A stretch of 64,000 nt of DNA, taken from assembly GCA_964539395.1 (NCBI GenBank), contig CAZIIU010000010.1, positions 1 to 64,000 on the forward strand. Direction: 5' to 3'. Source of the stretch: M55B112 sp964539395 (GTDB lineage: Bacteria; Bacteroidota; Bacteroidia; Bacteroidales; GCA-2748055). The notes under the pieces were generated by a model that made no database searches, had not been told where the DNA came from, and saw only the letters and a program-made list of their open reading frames with translations. Position numbers and translations under genes: made by a program. Numbering within the stretch: the stretch's first letter is position 1; each line of letters begins with the position of its first letter. Positions 43,861 through 52,498 of the stretch are shown piece by piece.

Positions 43861-45471
43861 ATGTCTGAAACGAAACAGCAAGATTCACCTCTCAGCTACC
43901 TGCAGGAAACGGGTGGCAGGAAGGGAATCTTCAAATGGATACTTTCCACAGATCATAAAAGAATAGGACTCCTGTACCTCTATTCGATCATGGCATGGTT
44001 CTTCATTGGAGCCACCCTGGGACTGCTGATGAAGCTGGAACTCATTGCCCCAGGCAAAACACTGATGGCCGCGAAGGCTTACAATGCCACGTTCACTGTT
44101 CATGGTGTGATCATGATCTTTCTGGTCATCATACCCGGTCTGCCTGCTGTATTCGGAAACTTCCTGCTGCCGATACAAATCGGTGCAAAAGATGTAGCTT
44201 TCCCGAAGCTGAACCTTCTGTCATGGTACATATACGTGGCAGGATCGATCCTTGTGATCGCTTCTCTGTTTACAGGCGGCGGTCCTCCTGATACCGGCTG
44301 GACCTTCTATGCTCCTTACAGTTTCAAGACCGGTACCAACATGCTTCCAGCAGTACTTGGGGCGTTCATCCTCGGTTTCAGCTCGATCTTAACCGGACTG
44401 AACTTTATCGTTACAACACACAGGCTCCGTGCACCCGGGATGTCCTGGCTGAAGATGCCACTTTTCCCATGGACCCTGTATGGCACCGCCTGGATACAGC
44501 TGCTGGCCACCCCGATCGTGGGAATTACCCTGCTAATGGTGATCGGCGAACGGGTATTTAATATTGGCTTTTTCGATCCGGCCAAGGGAGGCGACCCGAT
44601 CCTCTACCAGCACCTCTTCTGGATCTACTCCCACCCGGCGGTTTATATTATGATACTTCCGGCAATGGGTGCGATCTCCGAGATCATACCCACCTTTGCA
44701 AAAAAAACGATCTACGGTTATCGCGCCATGATCATTTCCACAATGGCAATCGCCTTTGTCGGATACTTTGTCTGGGGCCACCATATGTTCACCTCCGGTA
44801 TGAGCGGGACGGCACTCTTTACTTTTTCCATTCTGACATTCCTGGTAGCTATTCCAAGTGCCATCAAGGTCTTCAACTGGGTGTCTACAATGTACCAGGG
44901 ATCGATCTCCACCGATGTGCCATTTCTCTGGGCCGCATCGTTTGTCTTTGTATTCATGATCGGCGGTTTCACCGGATTGGTGCTGGGGGCATTAGCTACC
45001 AACGTACACCTGCACGACACCGCTTTCGTTGTGGCACATTTTCATTTCATCGTGTTTGGTGGAGCAGGATTTGCGTTCTTCGGAGCCCTCCATTACTGGT
45101 TCCCGAAAATGTACGGCCGGATGTACGATAAATCATGGGCCAAAACCGGATGGATCTTGTTCTTTATCGGTTTTGTAACTCTCTACGGCCCAATGTTTTA
45201 TCTGGGGATCACCGGAATGCCCCGCAGGTACTTCGACTACCTTCCCGATTACCACGGACCGAATATCATCTCTTCACTCGGTGCTCTTGTGATGGTTGCC
45301 GGCTTTCTGATAATCGTGATCAACCTCATCAAAGCAGCCCGGTCGGGTGAAAAAACTACCGCTAACCCCTGGGGAGGCACCAACCTGGAATGGCAGATAC
45401 CATCGCCACCCCCACTGGAGAATTTCGATGAGATCCCCACCATCGACAAAGCAACCTATAAATACGATTAA
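43861..45471 (+). CDS. ctaD: Cytochrome c oxidase subunit I (A2-type)
   Basis: 536 residues, about 12 membrane helices. Haem and CuB ligands are visible in TVHGVIMIFLVIIPGLP, WIYSHPAVYIMILPAMG and HDTAFVVAHFHFIVFG. The helix VI motif is YSHPAV, not HPEV: the usual proton-channel Glu is replaced and Tyr-Ser precede the His, which defines the A2 group first studied in Rhodothermus caa3. It reduces oxygen and pumps protons. It is followed at 5 bases by subunit III. Confidence 0.97.
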   Translation: MSETKQQDSPLSYLQETGGRKGIFKWILSTDHKRIGLLYLYSIMAWFFIGATLGLLMKLELIAPGKTLMAAKAYNATFTVHGVIMIFLVIIPGLPAVFGNFLLPIQIGAKDVAFPKLNLLSWYIYVAGSILVIASLFTGGGPPDTGWTFYAPYSFKTGTNMLPAVLGAFILGFSSILTGLNFIVTTHRLRAPGMSWLKMPLFPWTLYGTAWIQLLATPIVGITLLMVIGERVFNIGFFDPAKGGDPILYQHLFWIYSHPAVYIMILPAMGAISEIIPTFAKKTIYGYRAMIISTMAIAFVGYFVWGHHMFTSGMSGTALFTFSILTFLVAIPSAIKVFNWVSTMYQGSISTDVPFLWAASFVFVFMIGGFTGLVLGALATNVHLHDTAFVVAHFHFIVFGGAGFAFFGALHYWFPKMYGRMYDKSWAKTGWILFFIGFVTLYGPMFYLGITGMPRRYFDYLPDYHGPNIISSLGALVMVAGFLIIVINLIKAARSGEKTTANPWGGTNLEWQIPSPPPLENFDEIPTIDKATYKYD

Positions 45472-45476
45472 AACGA

Positions 45477-46085
45477 ATGCATATGACAGTTAACGCACAC
45501 AGGGACGATATCGGTTCAAAGCTCGGTATGTGGCTCTTTATATTTACGGAGCTACTTCTGTTTGGCGGTCTATTCATCACCTACGCTGTATACAGGTATA
45601 TGCATCCGGAGGCATTCCACCTGGCAAGCCAGGAACTGGATGTACCCATCGGGACCATCAATACCATCATCCTGCTGATTAGCAGCGCAACGATCGCCAT
45701 GTCAATCACAGCTATTCAGCAGGGGAAGAAGAAACTCACTTTGACCCTCATCGGTTCGACCATCCTCCTGGCAGCTATCTTTTTGGTCAATAAGTACTTT
45801 GAGTGGGGGGCCAAATTCGAACATGGCATCTTTCCCGGATCGGATTACCTCGATCAACTTGGATACGGCGATGTGCTTTTCTTCGGACTCTATTTCTTTA
45901 TGACAGGGCTGCATGCATTTCATATCATTATTGGAATGGTGCTACTGGGATTCATCTTCTACTATGTAAAGACCGAACGCCTGAAAGCCGACAATTTTCA
46001 GTTGCTGGAAAATGGCGGACTATACTGGCACCTGGTCGACCTGATCTGGATATTCCTGTTCCCGCTGTTTTATCTAATCGCTTAA
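45477..46085 (+). CDS. ctaE: Cytochrome c oxidase subunit III
   Basis: 202 residues, five predicted membrane helices: LGMWLFIFTELLLFGGLFIT, TIILLISSATIAMSITAI, LTLIGSTILLAAIFLV, GLYFFMTGLHAFHIIIGM and LVDLIWIFLFPLFYLI. The short five-helix form is usual in caa3 oxidases. The second ATG at 45483 (MTVNAHRDD) is an alternative start. It lies between ctaD and ctaF with gaps of 5 and 10 bases. Confidence 0.93.
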   Translation: MHMTVNAHRDDIGSKLGMWLFIFTELLLFGGLFITYAVYRYMHPEAFHLASQELDVPIGTINTIILLISSATIAMSITAIQQGKKKLTLTLIGSTILLAAIFLVNKYFEWGAKFEHGIFPGSDYLDQLGYGDVLFFGLYFFMTGLHAFHIIIGMVLLGFIFYYVKTERLKADNFQLLENGGLYWHLVDLIWIFLFPLFYLIA

Positions 46086-46095
46086 ACCAGAAATC

Positions 46096-46380
46096 ATGGC
46101 AGACGAAAAACACCATATCATTCCGTATAAAACCCTGCTGGGTGTATTGGGCGTTCTCATTGTACTTACGATCCTCTCCGTTTCAATCACACAGATCGAG
46201 CTGGCACGTTGGAGTACCCCGGCAGCGCTGCTGCTGGCAGGAATCAAATCAACCCTGGTGCTGCTCATATTCATGCACCTGAAATACGATATGCGGATTT
46301 TCAGGGTGATGGTGGGACTGATTATTGCACTTGTGCTGGTTGTAATGATCGTGACAATGCTCGATTACTTTTTCAGATAA
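46096..46380 (+). CDS. ctaF: Cytochrome c oxidase subunit IV family protein
   Basis: 94 residues with three membrane helices, ending in the family-typical AGIKSTLVLLIFMHLKYD and a last helix before LDYFFR. The small subunit stabilises the oxidase; it has no cofactors. Position between subunits III and II supports the call. Confidence 0.88.
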   Translation: MADEKHHIIPYKTLLGVLGVLIVLTILSVSITQIELARWSTPAALLLAGIKSTLVLLIFMHLKYDMRIFRVMVGLIIALVLVVMIVTMLDYFFR

Positions 46381-46398
46381 CACGATAAATTACCGATT

Positions 46399-47349
46399 AT
46401 GTACGATATAGATCCTCAGAATGCTTCCAATTTTGTTGCCGGTGTCGACCTGGCGTTCATGATCATCCTTGGTGTTTCAATCTTTCTCCTGATTGCAATC
46501 ACCACCGTGATGCTGATCTTTATCCGTAAATATCGTAAAGAAAAGCATCCGAAGGCAATACAGGACGAAGGCAGCGTTAAACTGGAGATCATCTGGACCG
46601 TGATACCTATTCTGCTTGTACTGGTGATGTTTTACTTCGGTTGGATGGGCTGGAAGCCAATGACAAAACCACCTGAAGATGCCATGCGGGTAACCGCCAT
46701 CGCGCGTATGTGGAGCTTCCAGTTCGAATATGCAAACGGTAAGAGAACCGATAGCCTGTATGTACCGGTAAACCAACCTGTGATACTCGACCTTAAGGCG
46801 CTTGATGTATTGCACAGCCTCTACATCCCAGCCTTCAGGGTAAAAGAGGACATGGTACCGGGCAGGGACAAGGTGATGTGGTTCATTCCCGGGAAGGTCG
46901 GCGCATATGATATTTTCTGCACGGAGTACTGCGGACTGGACCACTCTTATATGTTCACCGGGGTGCATGTGATGGAAGAGGAGGCTTTTGAGGCATGGCT
47001 GAGCGATACAACAGCAGTAGACCCCGTTGTGGCGGAGGATGCAACACCGGCCGAAAGGGGCTACCAGGTGCTGGTTAAAAACGGCTGTAACGCATGCCAC
47101 TCCTCCGATGGCTCCAGGCTGGTAGGCCCTTCGTATGTTGGCAGCTGGGGAAAAATGCAGGAGGTTACTGCAGGAGGACAAAAAACCGAGGTACTGGTCG
47201 ATGAAGAATACATCCGCCGTGCAATCTATGAGCCGAATGCGGAGATCGTCGAGGGGTACAACAGCGGATTGATGCTCTCCTATGAAGGGCTGGTTTCGGA
47301 AGAAGAAGTTGATTTGATCATCGAGTATATCAAAAGTCTGAATGAGTAA
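46399..47349 (+). CDS. ctaC: Cytochrome c oxidase subunit II with fused cytochrome c domain
   Basis: 316 residues: two N-terminal membrane helices (about 15-45 and 65-90), a cupredoxin domain with the CuA ligands in LHSLYIPAF and CTEYCGLDHSYMFTGVH, then a class I cytochrome c domain with NGCNACHSSDG (haem CxxCH) and axial Met in GLMLSYEG. The fusion makes this a caa3 oxidase that takes electrons through its own haem. No lipobox is visible at the start. It overlaps ctaB by 8 bases. Confidence 0.95.
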   Translation: MYDIDPQNASNFVAGVDLAFMIILGVSIFLLIAITTVMLIFIRKYRKEKHPKAIQDEGSVKLEIIWTVIPILLVLVMFYFGWMGWKPMTKPPEDAMRVTAIARMWSFQFEYANGKRTDSLYVPVNQPVILDLKALDVLHSLYIPAFRVKEDMVPGRDKVMWFIPGKVGAYDIFCTEYCGLDHSYMFTGVHVMEEEAFEAWLSDTTAVDPVVAEDATPAERGYQVLVKNGCNACHSSDGSRLVGPSYVGSWGKMQEVTAGGQKTEVLVDEEYIRRAIYEPNAEIVEGYNSGLMLSYEGLVSEEEVDLIIEYIKSLNE

Positions 47350-48235
47350 AGAGAAACAGGGGGGGCTTCTCTCCTCTGTACTGCAGCTGGGCAAAATAAA
47401 AATATCGGTGGCTGTGGCGCTCACCGGATTCCTGGGATACTATCGTGCCTCAGGTGATGTTTCCATGGTCCTGCTGTACACCCTCTCCGGTATCCTTCTG
47501 CTGGCAATGGGATCTGCCACCTTCAACCAGGTACAGGAACGGCACACGGACAGGCTGATGGAGCGGACCGCTCAACGACCACTGCCTGCAGGCAGGATCT
47601 CCCTTGCCGGTGCAGTTACCGCGGGATCGCTCCTCTCAATGGCGGGATTGATCCTGCTGCTCCTGACCGGTTCACTGGCGGCGGCAATGATCGGACTGTT
47701 CACCCTGCTCTGGTACAACCTGGTATATACTCCCTTGAAACGGATCACACCTTTCGCGGTACTCCCGGGTGCAATCATCGGAGCCCTGCCCCCGCTTATC
47801 GGGTGGACCGCTGCAGGTGGTGCGCTCCTTGATAAGGAGATTATCCTGATCAGCTTCTTCCTGTTTATCGGTCAGATGCCTCACTACTGGCTGCTCATGA
47901 TGAAGGTGGGTGATGAGTTCAGAGATGCCGGTCTACCTGTGATCACAGAGTTATTCACGAAGAATCAACTGCGAAATATCAGTTACACCTGGATCATTGC
48001 TGCAGCGCTGTCTGTAACGATTTTCCCTGTGGCCGGAATCATGCACAGCAATTTTATTTCGCTTGTAATGCTCACCGGTGTAATTTATTTTCTCATTCGG
48101 ATGTACCTGCTCTCCTTTCGAGGAGAGCTTTTACAACAATGGCGCAGGGCCTTTATCACCGAGAACCTGTTTTACCTGTTTATCATCCTTATTCTTATTG
48201 GAGATAAATTTTTCATGTTGTACCTTTATCTGTAA
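47342..48235 (+). CDS. ctaB: Protohaem IX farnesyltransferase (haem O synthase)
   Basis: 297 residues, UbiA-family polytopic membrane protein. The first Asp-rich motif is NQVQERHTDRLMERTAQRPL, and YTPLKRITPFAVLPGAIIGA follows. The second region around FFLFIGQMPHYWLLMMKVGD is also conserved. It farnesylates haem B for the oxidase. It overlaps ctaC. Haem A synthase (ctaA) is not seen in the window, so it must be elsewhere if haem A is used. Confidence 0.94.
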   Translation: MSKEKQGGLLSSVLQLGKIKISVAVALTGFLGYYRASGDVSMVLLYTLSGILLLAMGSATFNQVQERHTDRLMERTAQRPLPAGRISLAGAVTAGSLLSMAGLILLLLTGSLAAAMIGLFTLLWYNLVYTPLKRITPFAVLPGAIIGALPPLIGWTAAGGALLDKEIILISFFLFIGQMPHYWLLMMKVGDEFRDAGLPVITELFTKNQLRNISYTWIIAAALSVTIFPVAGIMHSNFISLVMLTGVIYFLIRMYLLSFRGELLQQWRRAFITENLFYLFIILILIGDKFFMLYLYL

Positions 48236-48359
48236 GTTGATGCGTATGTTTGGCAATACATCATATTAACCAATTGATTACATGTGATTTAACCAAATAT
48301 TACAAACTGAAACGTGGCTTAAATAAAATCCTTGAAATCCGAAACAAAAGACCCAAACA

Positions 48360-48818
48360 ATGAAGCAAATTGCAATTATCCTGACAATGGCCCTTATGGC
48401 AACCTCCTGTATCAGGGTGAATGAAAATCCAATTCCTCAATTCAACATGTCGCAAATGGCAGCTAAAGACGGACTGTTTGTTCATGTTAAAAAGGGAGCG
48501 GATAATCCCCACGAGGTGCTTATGGCCCTCAGTATGGCCGACAAGTTCTCAACCGACCATAATGTCCTGATCTATTTTGATATCGATGGAATCGAAATGG
48601 TCACCAGCGATGCCCCCAACCTGGTAATGGAACCATTCGGCTCGTCGGATGAGCTCTTTGCAAAACTGGTTAATGCCGGTGTTACGATCTATGCCTGTCC
48701 GGGCTGCATGGAAGTGCACGGCGTAAAAGCCAGCGATCTCAGAAGTGCTGTTTCACCAGCAGTAAAAGAAAAGTTCTTTGATTTTACCGACGGAAGGATC
48801 CTGTCTGTCGATTATTAA
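48360..48818 (+). CDS. DsrE-like lipoprotein
   Basis: 152 residues: lipobox (ALMATSC, Cys17), then a DsrE/DsrF-like fold with FVHVKKGADNPHEVLMALSM, VLIYFDIDGIEMV and a Cys pair in YACPGCMEVHGV at the position of the active Cys in the family. DsrE-fold proteins relay sulfur or bind small ligands in the cytoplasm; an exported, lipidated one beside oxidase genes might handle copper or sulfur redox (inference). 124 bases separate it from ctaB and no strong promoter is seen. Confidence 0.75.
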   Translation: MKQIAIILTMALMATSCIRVNENPIPQFNMSQMAAKDGLFVHVKKGADNPHEVLMALSMADKFSTDHNVLIYFDIDGIEMVTSDAPNLVMEPFGSSDELFAKLVNAGVTIYACPGCMEVHGVKASDLRSAVSPAVKEKFFDFTDGRILSVDY

Positions 48819-48934
48819 ACATTAAATGCCGTTAGCAGCAGGTTAATTGCTCCACCTGGTATTTCCGTCCGGAAAATAAGCAGTTCCTGTATACAGTCAG
48901 CCACAATAAACTAAACTTTATTAAAAAGAATATC

Positions 48935-49258
48935 ATGAAAATAATCGGAGTATTTCTTATCACAGCACTGTTTGTATCTGCTTGTAACAGCGGGAATAAA
49001 ACGAAACAGGAGAGCGCTCAAAAGGAGATCAGCATGGAGAACCTTGTGGAGGTGACCATTCCAGTACACGGCATGACCTGTGCAGGGTGTGAAAATGCAG
49101 TGAAAAAGAGTATCAGTTCGCTGGAAGGGATCGGCGAGGTGACCGCCTCCCATACCGATTCAATCGCTAAGGTTAAATACAACAAAACAATTGTTACACA
49201 GGAAGAGATCGAACTAAAGATCGCCGAGGCAGGATATACCGTAGGAAGCCACAATTAG
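48935..49258 (+). CDS. HMA-domain lipoprotein, candidate periplasmic copper carrier
   Basis: 107 residues: lipobox (TALFVSAC, Cys17), a short polar linker, then a complete heavy-metal-associated domain from VTIPVHGMTCAGCENAVKKS (metal CxxC) to LKIAEAGYTVGSH. HMA domains of this type bind Cu(I). Being lipidated and lying just after the oxidase operon, it may deliver copper to CuA or CuB, or scavenge it; this is inference. Mercury carrier MerP is the main alternative, but no mer gene is near. Confidence 0.88.
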   Translation: MKIIGVFLITALFVSACNSGNKTKQESAQKEISMENLVEVTIPVHGMTCAGCENAVKKSISSLEGIGEVTASHTDSIAKVKYNKTIVTQEEIELKIAEAGYTVGSHN

Positions 49259-49451
49259 CATTTTTACTCACGTGTTCGTCGAAGCGTAACAATGGCTTCG
49301 GCCGGAGGGTATGTTGTCTGAAGCCGCAACTAAATGCAGCCCGGAGAATCTGAGCCGGCTGGAAATGTATCATCTTTCAAAAAAACTGCAACAATCGCCC
49401 CTCCTTCTTCGTCATAATAGCAGGAACTTGTAAAATTAAAACACTGACATT

Positions 49452-49862
49452 ATGATGAAACAAATAGTACTTCTGTCGGTTCTTATCTTTCTGTCGCCGC
49501 TGCTTGCAGCACAACAGGACACGCTCAGGTTTGAGGAAAATGTTAACCCAGAAGACTCAGTTGAATATGAGCTGATAGTAATGGATCCAGGCTATGAAGC
49601 CTTTCTGGCAACACAAAAACCTATGGAGTTTTATTCACAACATTACTATGAAAGCTGGAACCACCGATACGTAATGGAATGGAACAGCCGGCATTCTCAA
49701 CCCCTGGCCTATGGCGGTATGTATGAAACCTACATTGATTATAGTCCGCATATTGATTACGGATTGGAGCTCAACTATAAGTTATACTACTATTTCCGGT
49801 TTTTTGAAATGAAAAATGGAGTGAACCTGTTGCCGGAACGACAATTTCGTTACCGGCCTTAA
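49452..49862 (+). CDS. DUF6146 family exported protein
   Basis: 136 residues: signal peptide (LLSVLIFLSPLLAAQ), then YELIVMDPGYEAFLATQKP, YYESWNHRYVMEWNSRH and HIDYGLELNYKLYYYFRFFE, rich in Tyr. I recognise the pattern as DUF6146; the function is unknown. It has no Cys or haem motif. It converges on actF with 65 bases between the stops. Located between the two respiratory operons, but no evidence of a respiratory role. Confidence 0.75.
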   Translation: MMKQIVLLSVLIFLSPLLAAQQDTLRFEENVNPEDSVEYELIVMDPGYEAFLATQKPMEFYSQHYYESWNHRYVMEWNSRHSQPLAYGGMYETYIDYSPHIDYGLELNYKLYYYFRFFEMKNGVNLLPERQFRYRP

Positions 49863-49927
49863 ACGGGGCCCTCCGGGTTCAGCTTGTCTGATACCGGCAC
49901 GTTTCCAGGTGGCATAAAAAATTAATT

Positions 49928-51091
49928 CTACACATGATGCTCCAGGCACTCCTCCAAGTATGGGTGCTGTCTCGGATAAAGGTTGGCCCTTGAAAGGCTG
50001 TATCCCACAACTAAAACAAACAGTCCGGCAAATCCGAGGAATCCGCCGATCTCAGTGAATCCCAGAACCTGCTTCCCGACAACCCCCGGAAAGATCTGCA
50101 GGTAAAGATCTACAAACATTCCAATCAGCAGCACCGGGATAATGATTTTCAGGGTGAGCTTGCTCCTGCGTGTCCTTGCAGGCATCATGATCACAAAGGG
50201 GATCAACCAGTTGATCACCACATTGGAAAAGAATAGCCATCGCCACTCTTCCGTCTGCATCCGGGTAATAAAATAGACGGTCTCCTCAGGAATATTCGCA
50301 TACCAGATCAGCATGAATTCAGCAAACCAGAAGTATCCCCAGATAATACAGATCATAAATATATAACTTGAAAAGTCGTGCAGATGACTTTTATTCAGAA
50401 ATCCAAAATATCCAAACTGATTCAATAGCAGTACGATGAAGGTAATAATCGCTGCAGCATGATAAAAGGCCGAAACAAAATTCTTCAAGGCAAACAGCGC
50501 ACTGTACCAGTGTGGATCGATCGACATCACCCAGTCGAAACCGGCAAAGGAGAAGGTGATCAGGATTACGAAAATAAAGATCTTCGCTGTATGTTCCGCC
50601 TTTCTGAATATTCCCAGTCCACCCTGTTCATCCTCCTTTAGTGATAAGCGCCGCAGCATTGTCGCCAGCAGGATCCACAACACGAAAAAGACCACCATCC
50701 GTCCGGCCCAGAACGGCAAGTTCAGGTAGGGCTGTTTGTGCTGCAAAACAGGATCGTGTGCCATTGCATCTGTATGCGACCAGTGGTAGAGTGAGTGCAC
50801 ACCAAAGATCATCACAATGAAGAGCACTGCCGCCACCGGCAGATACATCCCTATTGCCTCGGGCACCCTTATAAACCCGGCCGACCAGCCAGATTGTGTA
50901 ACCCGCTGAAGTGCCAGGAAAAGGACAGCCCCCACCGCCAGTGAGACAAAATAGACGTTATTCAGCAAAAAATTGGCCCAGGCCCGCACGGGATCGGCAA
51001 CAAAGCCGGCGATGAACGCTGCCAACCCGGCCGCGATCAGCACAAACGCCAGGATATAAAACGAAGATGATAATCTGATTCTCTCTTCCAT
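49928..51091 (-). CDS. actF: Alternative complex III subunit ActF
   Basis: 387 residues, about ten membrane helices (for example FYILAFVLIAAGLAAFIAGF, FVLWILLATMLRRL, WLFFSNVVINWLIPFVIMMP). ActF is a membrane subunit related to ActC/NrfD and helps form the proton path of the quinol:cytochrome c oxidoreductase. It is last in the actABCDEF order, 140 bases after actE. It ends in LEECLEHHV. It converges with the DUF6146 gene. Confidence 0.92.
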   Translation of the reverse strand: MEERIRLSSSFYILAFVLIAAGLAAFIAGFVADPVRAWANFLLNNVYFVSLAVGAVLFLALQRVTQSGWSAGFIRVPEAIGMYLPVAAVLFIVMIFGVHSLYHWSHTDAMAHDPVLQHKQPYLNLPFWAGRMVVFFVLWILLATMLRRLSLKEDEQGGLGIFRKAEHTAKIFIFVILITFSFAGFDWVMSIDPHWYSALFALKNFVSAFYHAAAIITFIVLLLNQFGYFGFLNKSHLHDFSSYIFMICIIWGYFWFAEFMLIWYANIPEETVYFITRMQTEEWRWLFFSNVVINWLIPFVIMMPARTRRSKLTLKIIIPVLLIGMFVDLYLQIFPGVVGKQVLGFTEIGGFLGFAGLFVLVVGYSLSRANLYPRQHPYLEECLEHHV

Positions 51092-51230
51092 TGGTTACTG
51101 TTTTTCAAAATTTATTTTAATACAACTTTTTCAGATTATCTGTTACCACATTCACTTTTTCAACTCCCTGCTTCACAACTGCTGCACAGGTAACCAACCT
51201 GAATGAATGATTCAACCTCTCCATCTTCAC

Positions 51231-51788
51231 TTATTGCTGTAATACTGCCCGCATATAATGCACGATCTCCCAACGTGCATCCTGTGCAAGCATTGCACCA
51301 TGCGCCCCCATCACACCATAACCCACTGTAATTGCATGATAATACTCCCCATCGGTCCGCACCTTAACAGCCTCACTTGTCAGATTCGCCGGCGGATAAG
51401 GGTACCGCCCGCTGGTAAAAAGTAACCCCTGGCCGTCGCCCTGTGCACCATGACACATCCTGCAGAACATACTATACAGCTCTCCGCCACGTGTTATATG
51501 CTCCTGGTGAGCCGGCAGTGGGTTGCTCAACTCGCGACCGGCCCGCGCCAGGTCTTCCAAACTTTTCTCATAAGCAAATGGTACCATCTCCCTGGGGATC
51601 GTCCCTTTCACCGGTGTGCGCATGGTGAGCCCGTCGGAAAAATTCTCATTGGGCGCCCATGTTTCATACGCCTCAGAATAATACATATCGGGCGCATAAT
51701 CCCACCCGGTGCTGCTTCTCGTCCGGTCGCACGACACCATCAGCAACACGGTCACCGCCAAACCGATCAGAATCTGTTTTTCTTGCAT
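51231..51788 (-). CDS. actE: Alternative complex III subunit ActE, monohaem cytochrome c lipoprotein
   Basis: Start at 51788 (MQEKQILIGLAVTVLLMVSC) gives 185 residues with a clean lipobox; the frame runs 7 codons further. A cytochrome c domain follows with YSMFCRMCHGAQGDGQG (haem CxxCH) and axial Met candidate in VMGAHGAM. ActE relays electrons from the ActA haems toward the oxidase. It is 71 bases after actD. Confidence 0.93.
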   Translation of the reverse strand: MQEKQILIGLAVTVLLMVSCDRTRSSTGWDYAPDMYYSEAYETWAPNENFSDGLTMRTPVKGTIPREMVPFAYEKSLEDLARAGRELSNPLPAHQEHITRGGELYSMFCRMCHGAQGDGQGLLFTSGRYPYPPANLTSEAVKVRTDGEYYHAITVGYGVMGAHGAMLAQDARWEIVHYMRAVLQQ

Positions 51789-51859
51789 ATGCTTTGCTCT
51801 GTTTCTCATTGTTAAATCGCTCTGTTATCGCTGAAGAAAATCATCATTCAAACCGCTGC

Positions 51860-52366
51860 TTATACCTCAATGATCTCCTCAGCCCCGAGGTCGTCTAAAA
51901 GTTGTAATACCCTAGCCTCATCAATCTTCTCCTTCTCAAGCAATATCACAAACTTATCGTCTGTTGCCCCCTCGTGCCAGATCTTTTTCTCCACATTCGG
52001 CCAGATCCGTGCCTCTGCTGAAAAGGTAAACAGGCTCAGGATCGTTACGGCGAAGATGGTCAGCACTATTGTTACCACCAGGAATGAAGGGAAGGCGTTT
52101 GTTGGCTTACCGCCGTAATTCAACGGCCAGGAGATCACTGCCGTATAATAAAGGAATGCCAGTATCGCCGCTGCAGCAAGCAGTCCGTAAAACCACGATA
52201 GGGTAATAATCCGTGTCTTGCCCCCGAGATGCTCCAGGACATGGTGCACCGGGAAAGGTGTGAAGACATCAGCGATCTCCACCTGCTCCTTTTTAAGCGC
52301 ATCGAAGGCCCGTATCAACGGCTCGTCGTCGCTGAAAACTGCTACGATATGTTTCTTGTCTGCCAT
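51860..52366 (-). CDS. actD: Alternative complex III subunit ActD (DUF3341)
   Basis: 168 residues from the ATG at 52366 (MADKKHIVAVFSDDEPLIRA); a GTG two codons upstream is less likely. The cytosolic ferredoxin-like part with ADVFTPFPVHHVLEHLGG is followed by two membrane helices (LSWFYGLLAAAAILAFLYYT, FPSFLVVTIVLTIFAVTILS) and an acidic tail EEIIEV. It is a structural subunit. It lies between actC (126-base gap) and actE. Confidence 0.93.
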   Translation of the reverse strand: MADKKHIVAVFSDDEPLIRAFDALKKEQVEIADVFTPFPVHHVLEHLGGKTRIITLSWFYGLLAAAAILAFLYYTAVISWPLNYGGKPTNAFPSFLVVTIVLTIFAVTILSLFTFSAEARIWPNVEKKIWHEGATDDKFVILLEKEKIDEARVLQLLDDLGAEEIIEV

Positions 52367-52498
52367 TTTCACTTCTTTTTATCCAACAGGAACAACCCCT
52401 GCGGGTTTTCCTCATCGGAATATGTATTTTTCCCTGTACTGTTTGTCCTGCCTGTAGACCTAAATCAGGTTTTACCCGGCAGGTTCCATTTGTCAATG

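Noticed and set aside
46477..47424. 315-codon minus-strand frame opposite ctaC
   Set aside because: The opposite strand encodes the CuA and haem motifs of subunit II; the antisense product matches nothing.
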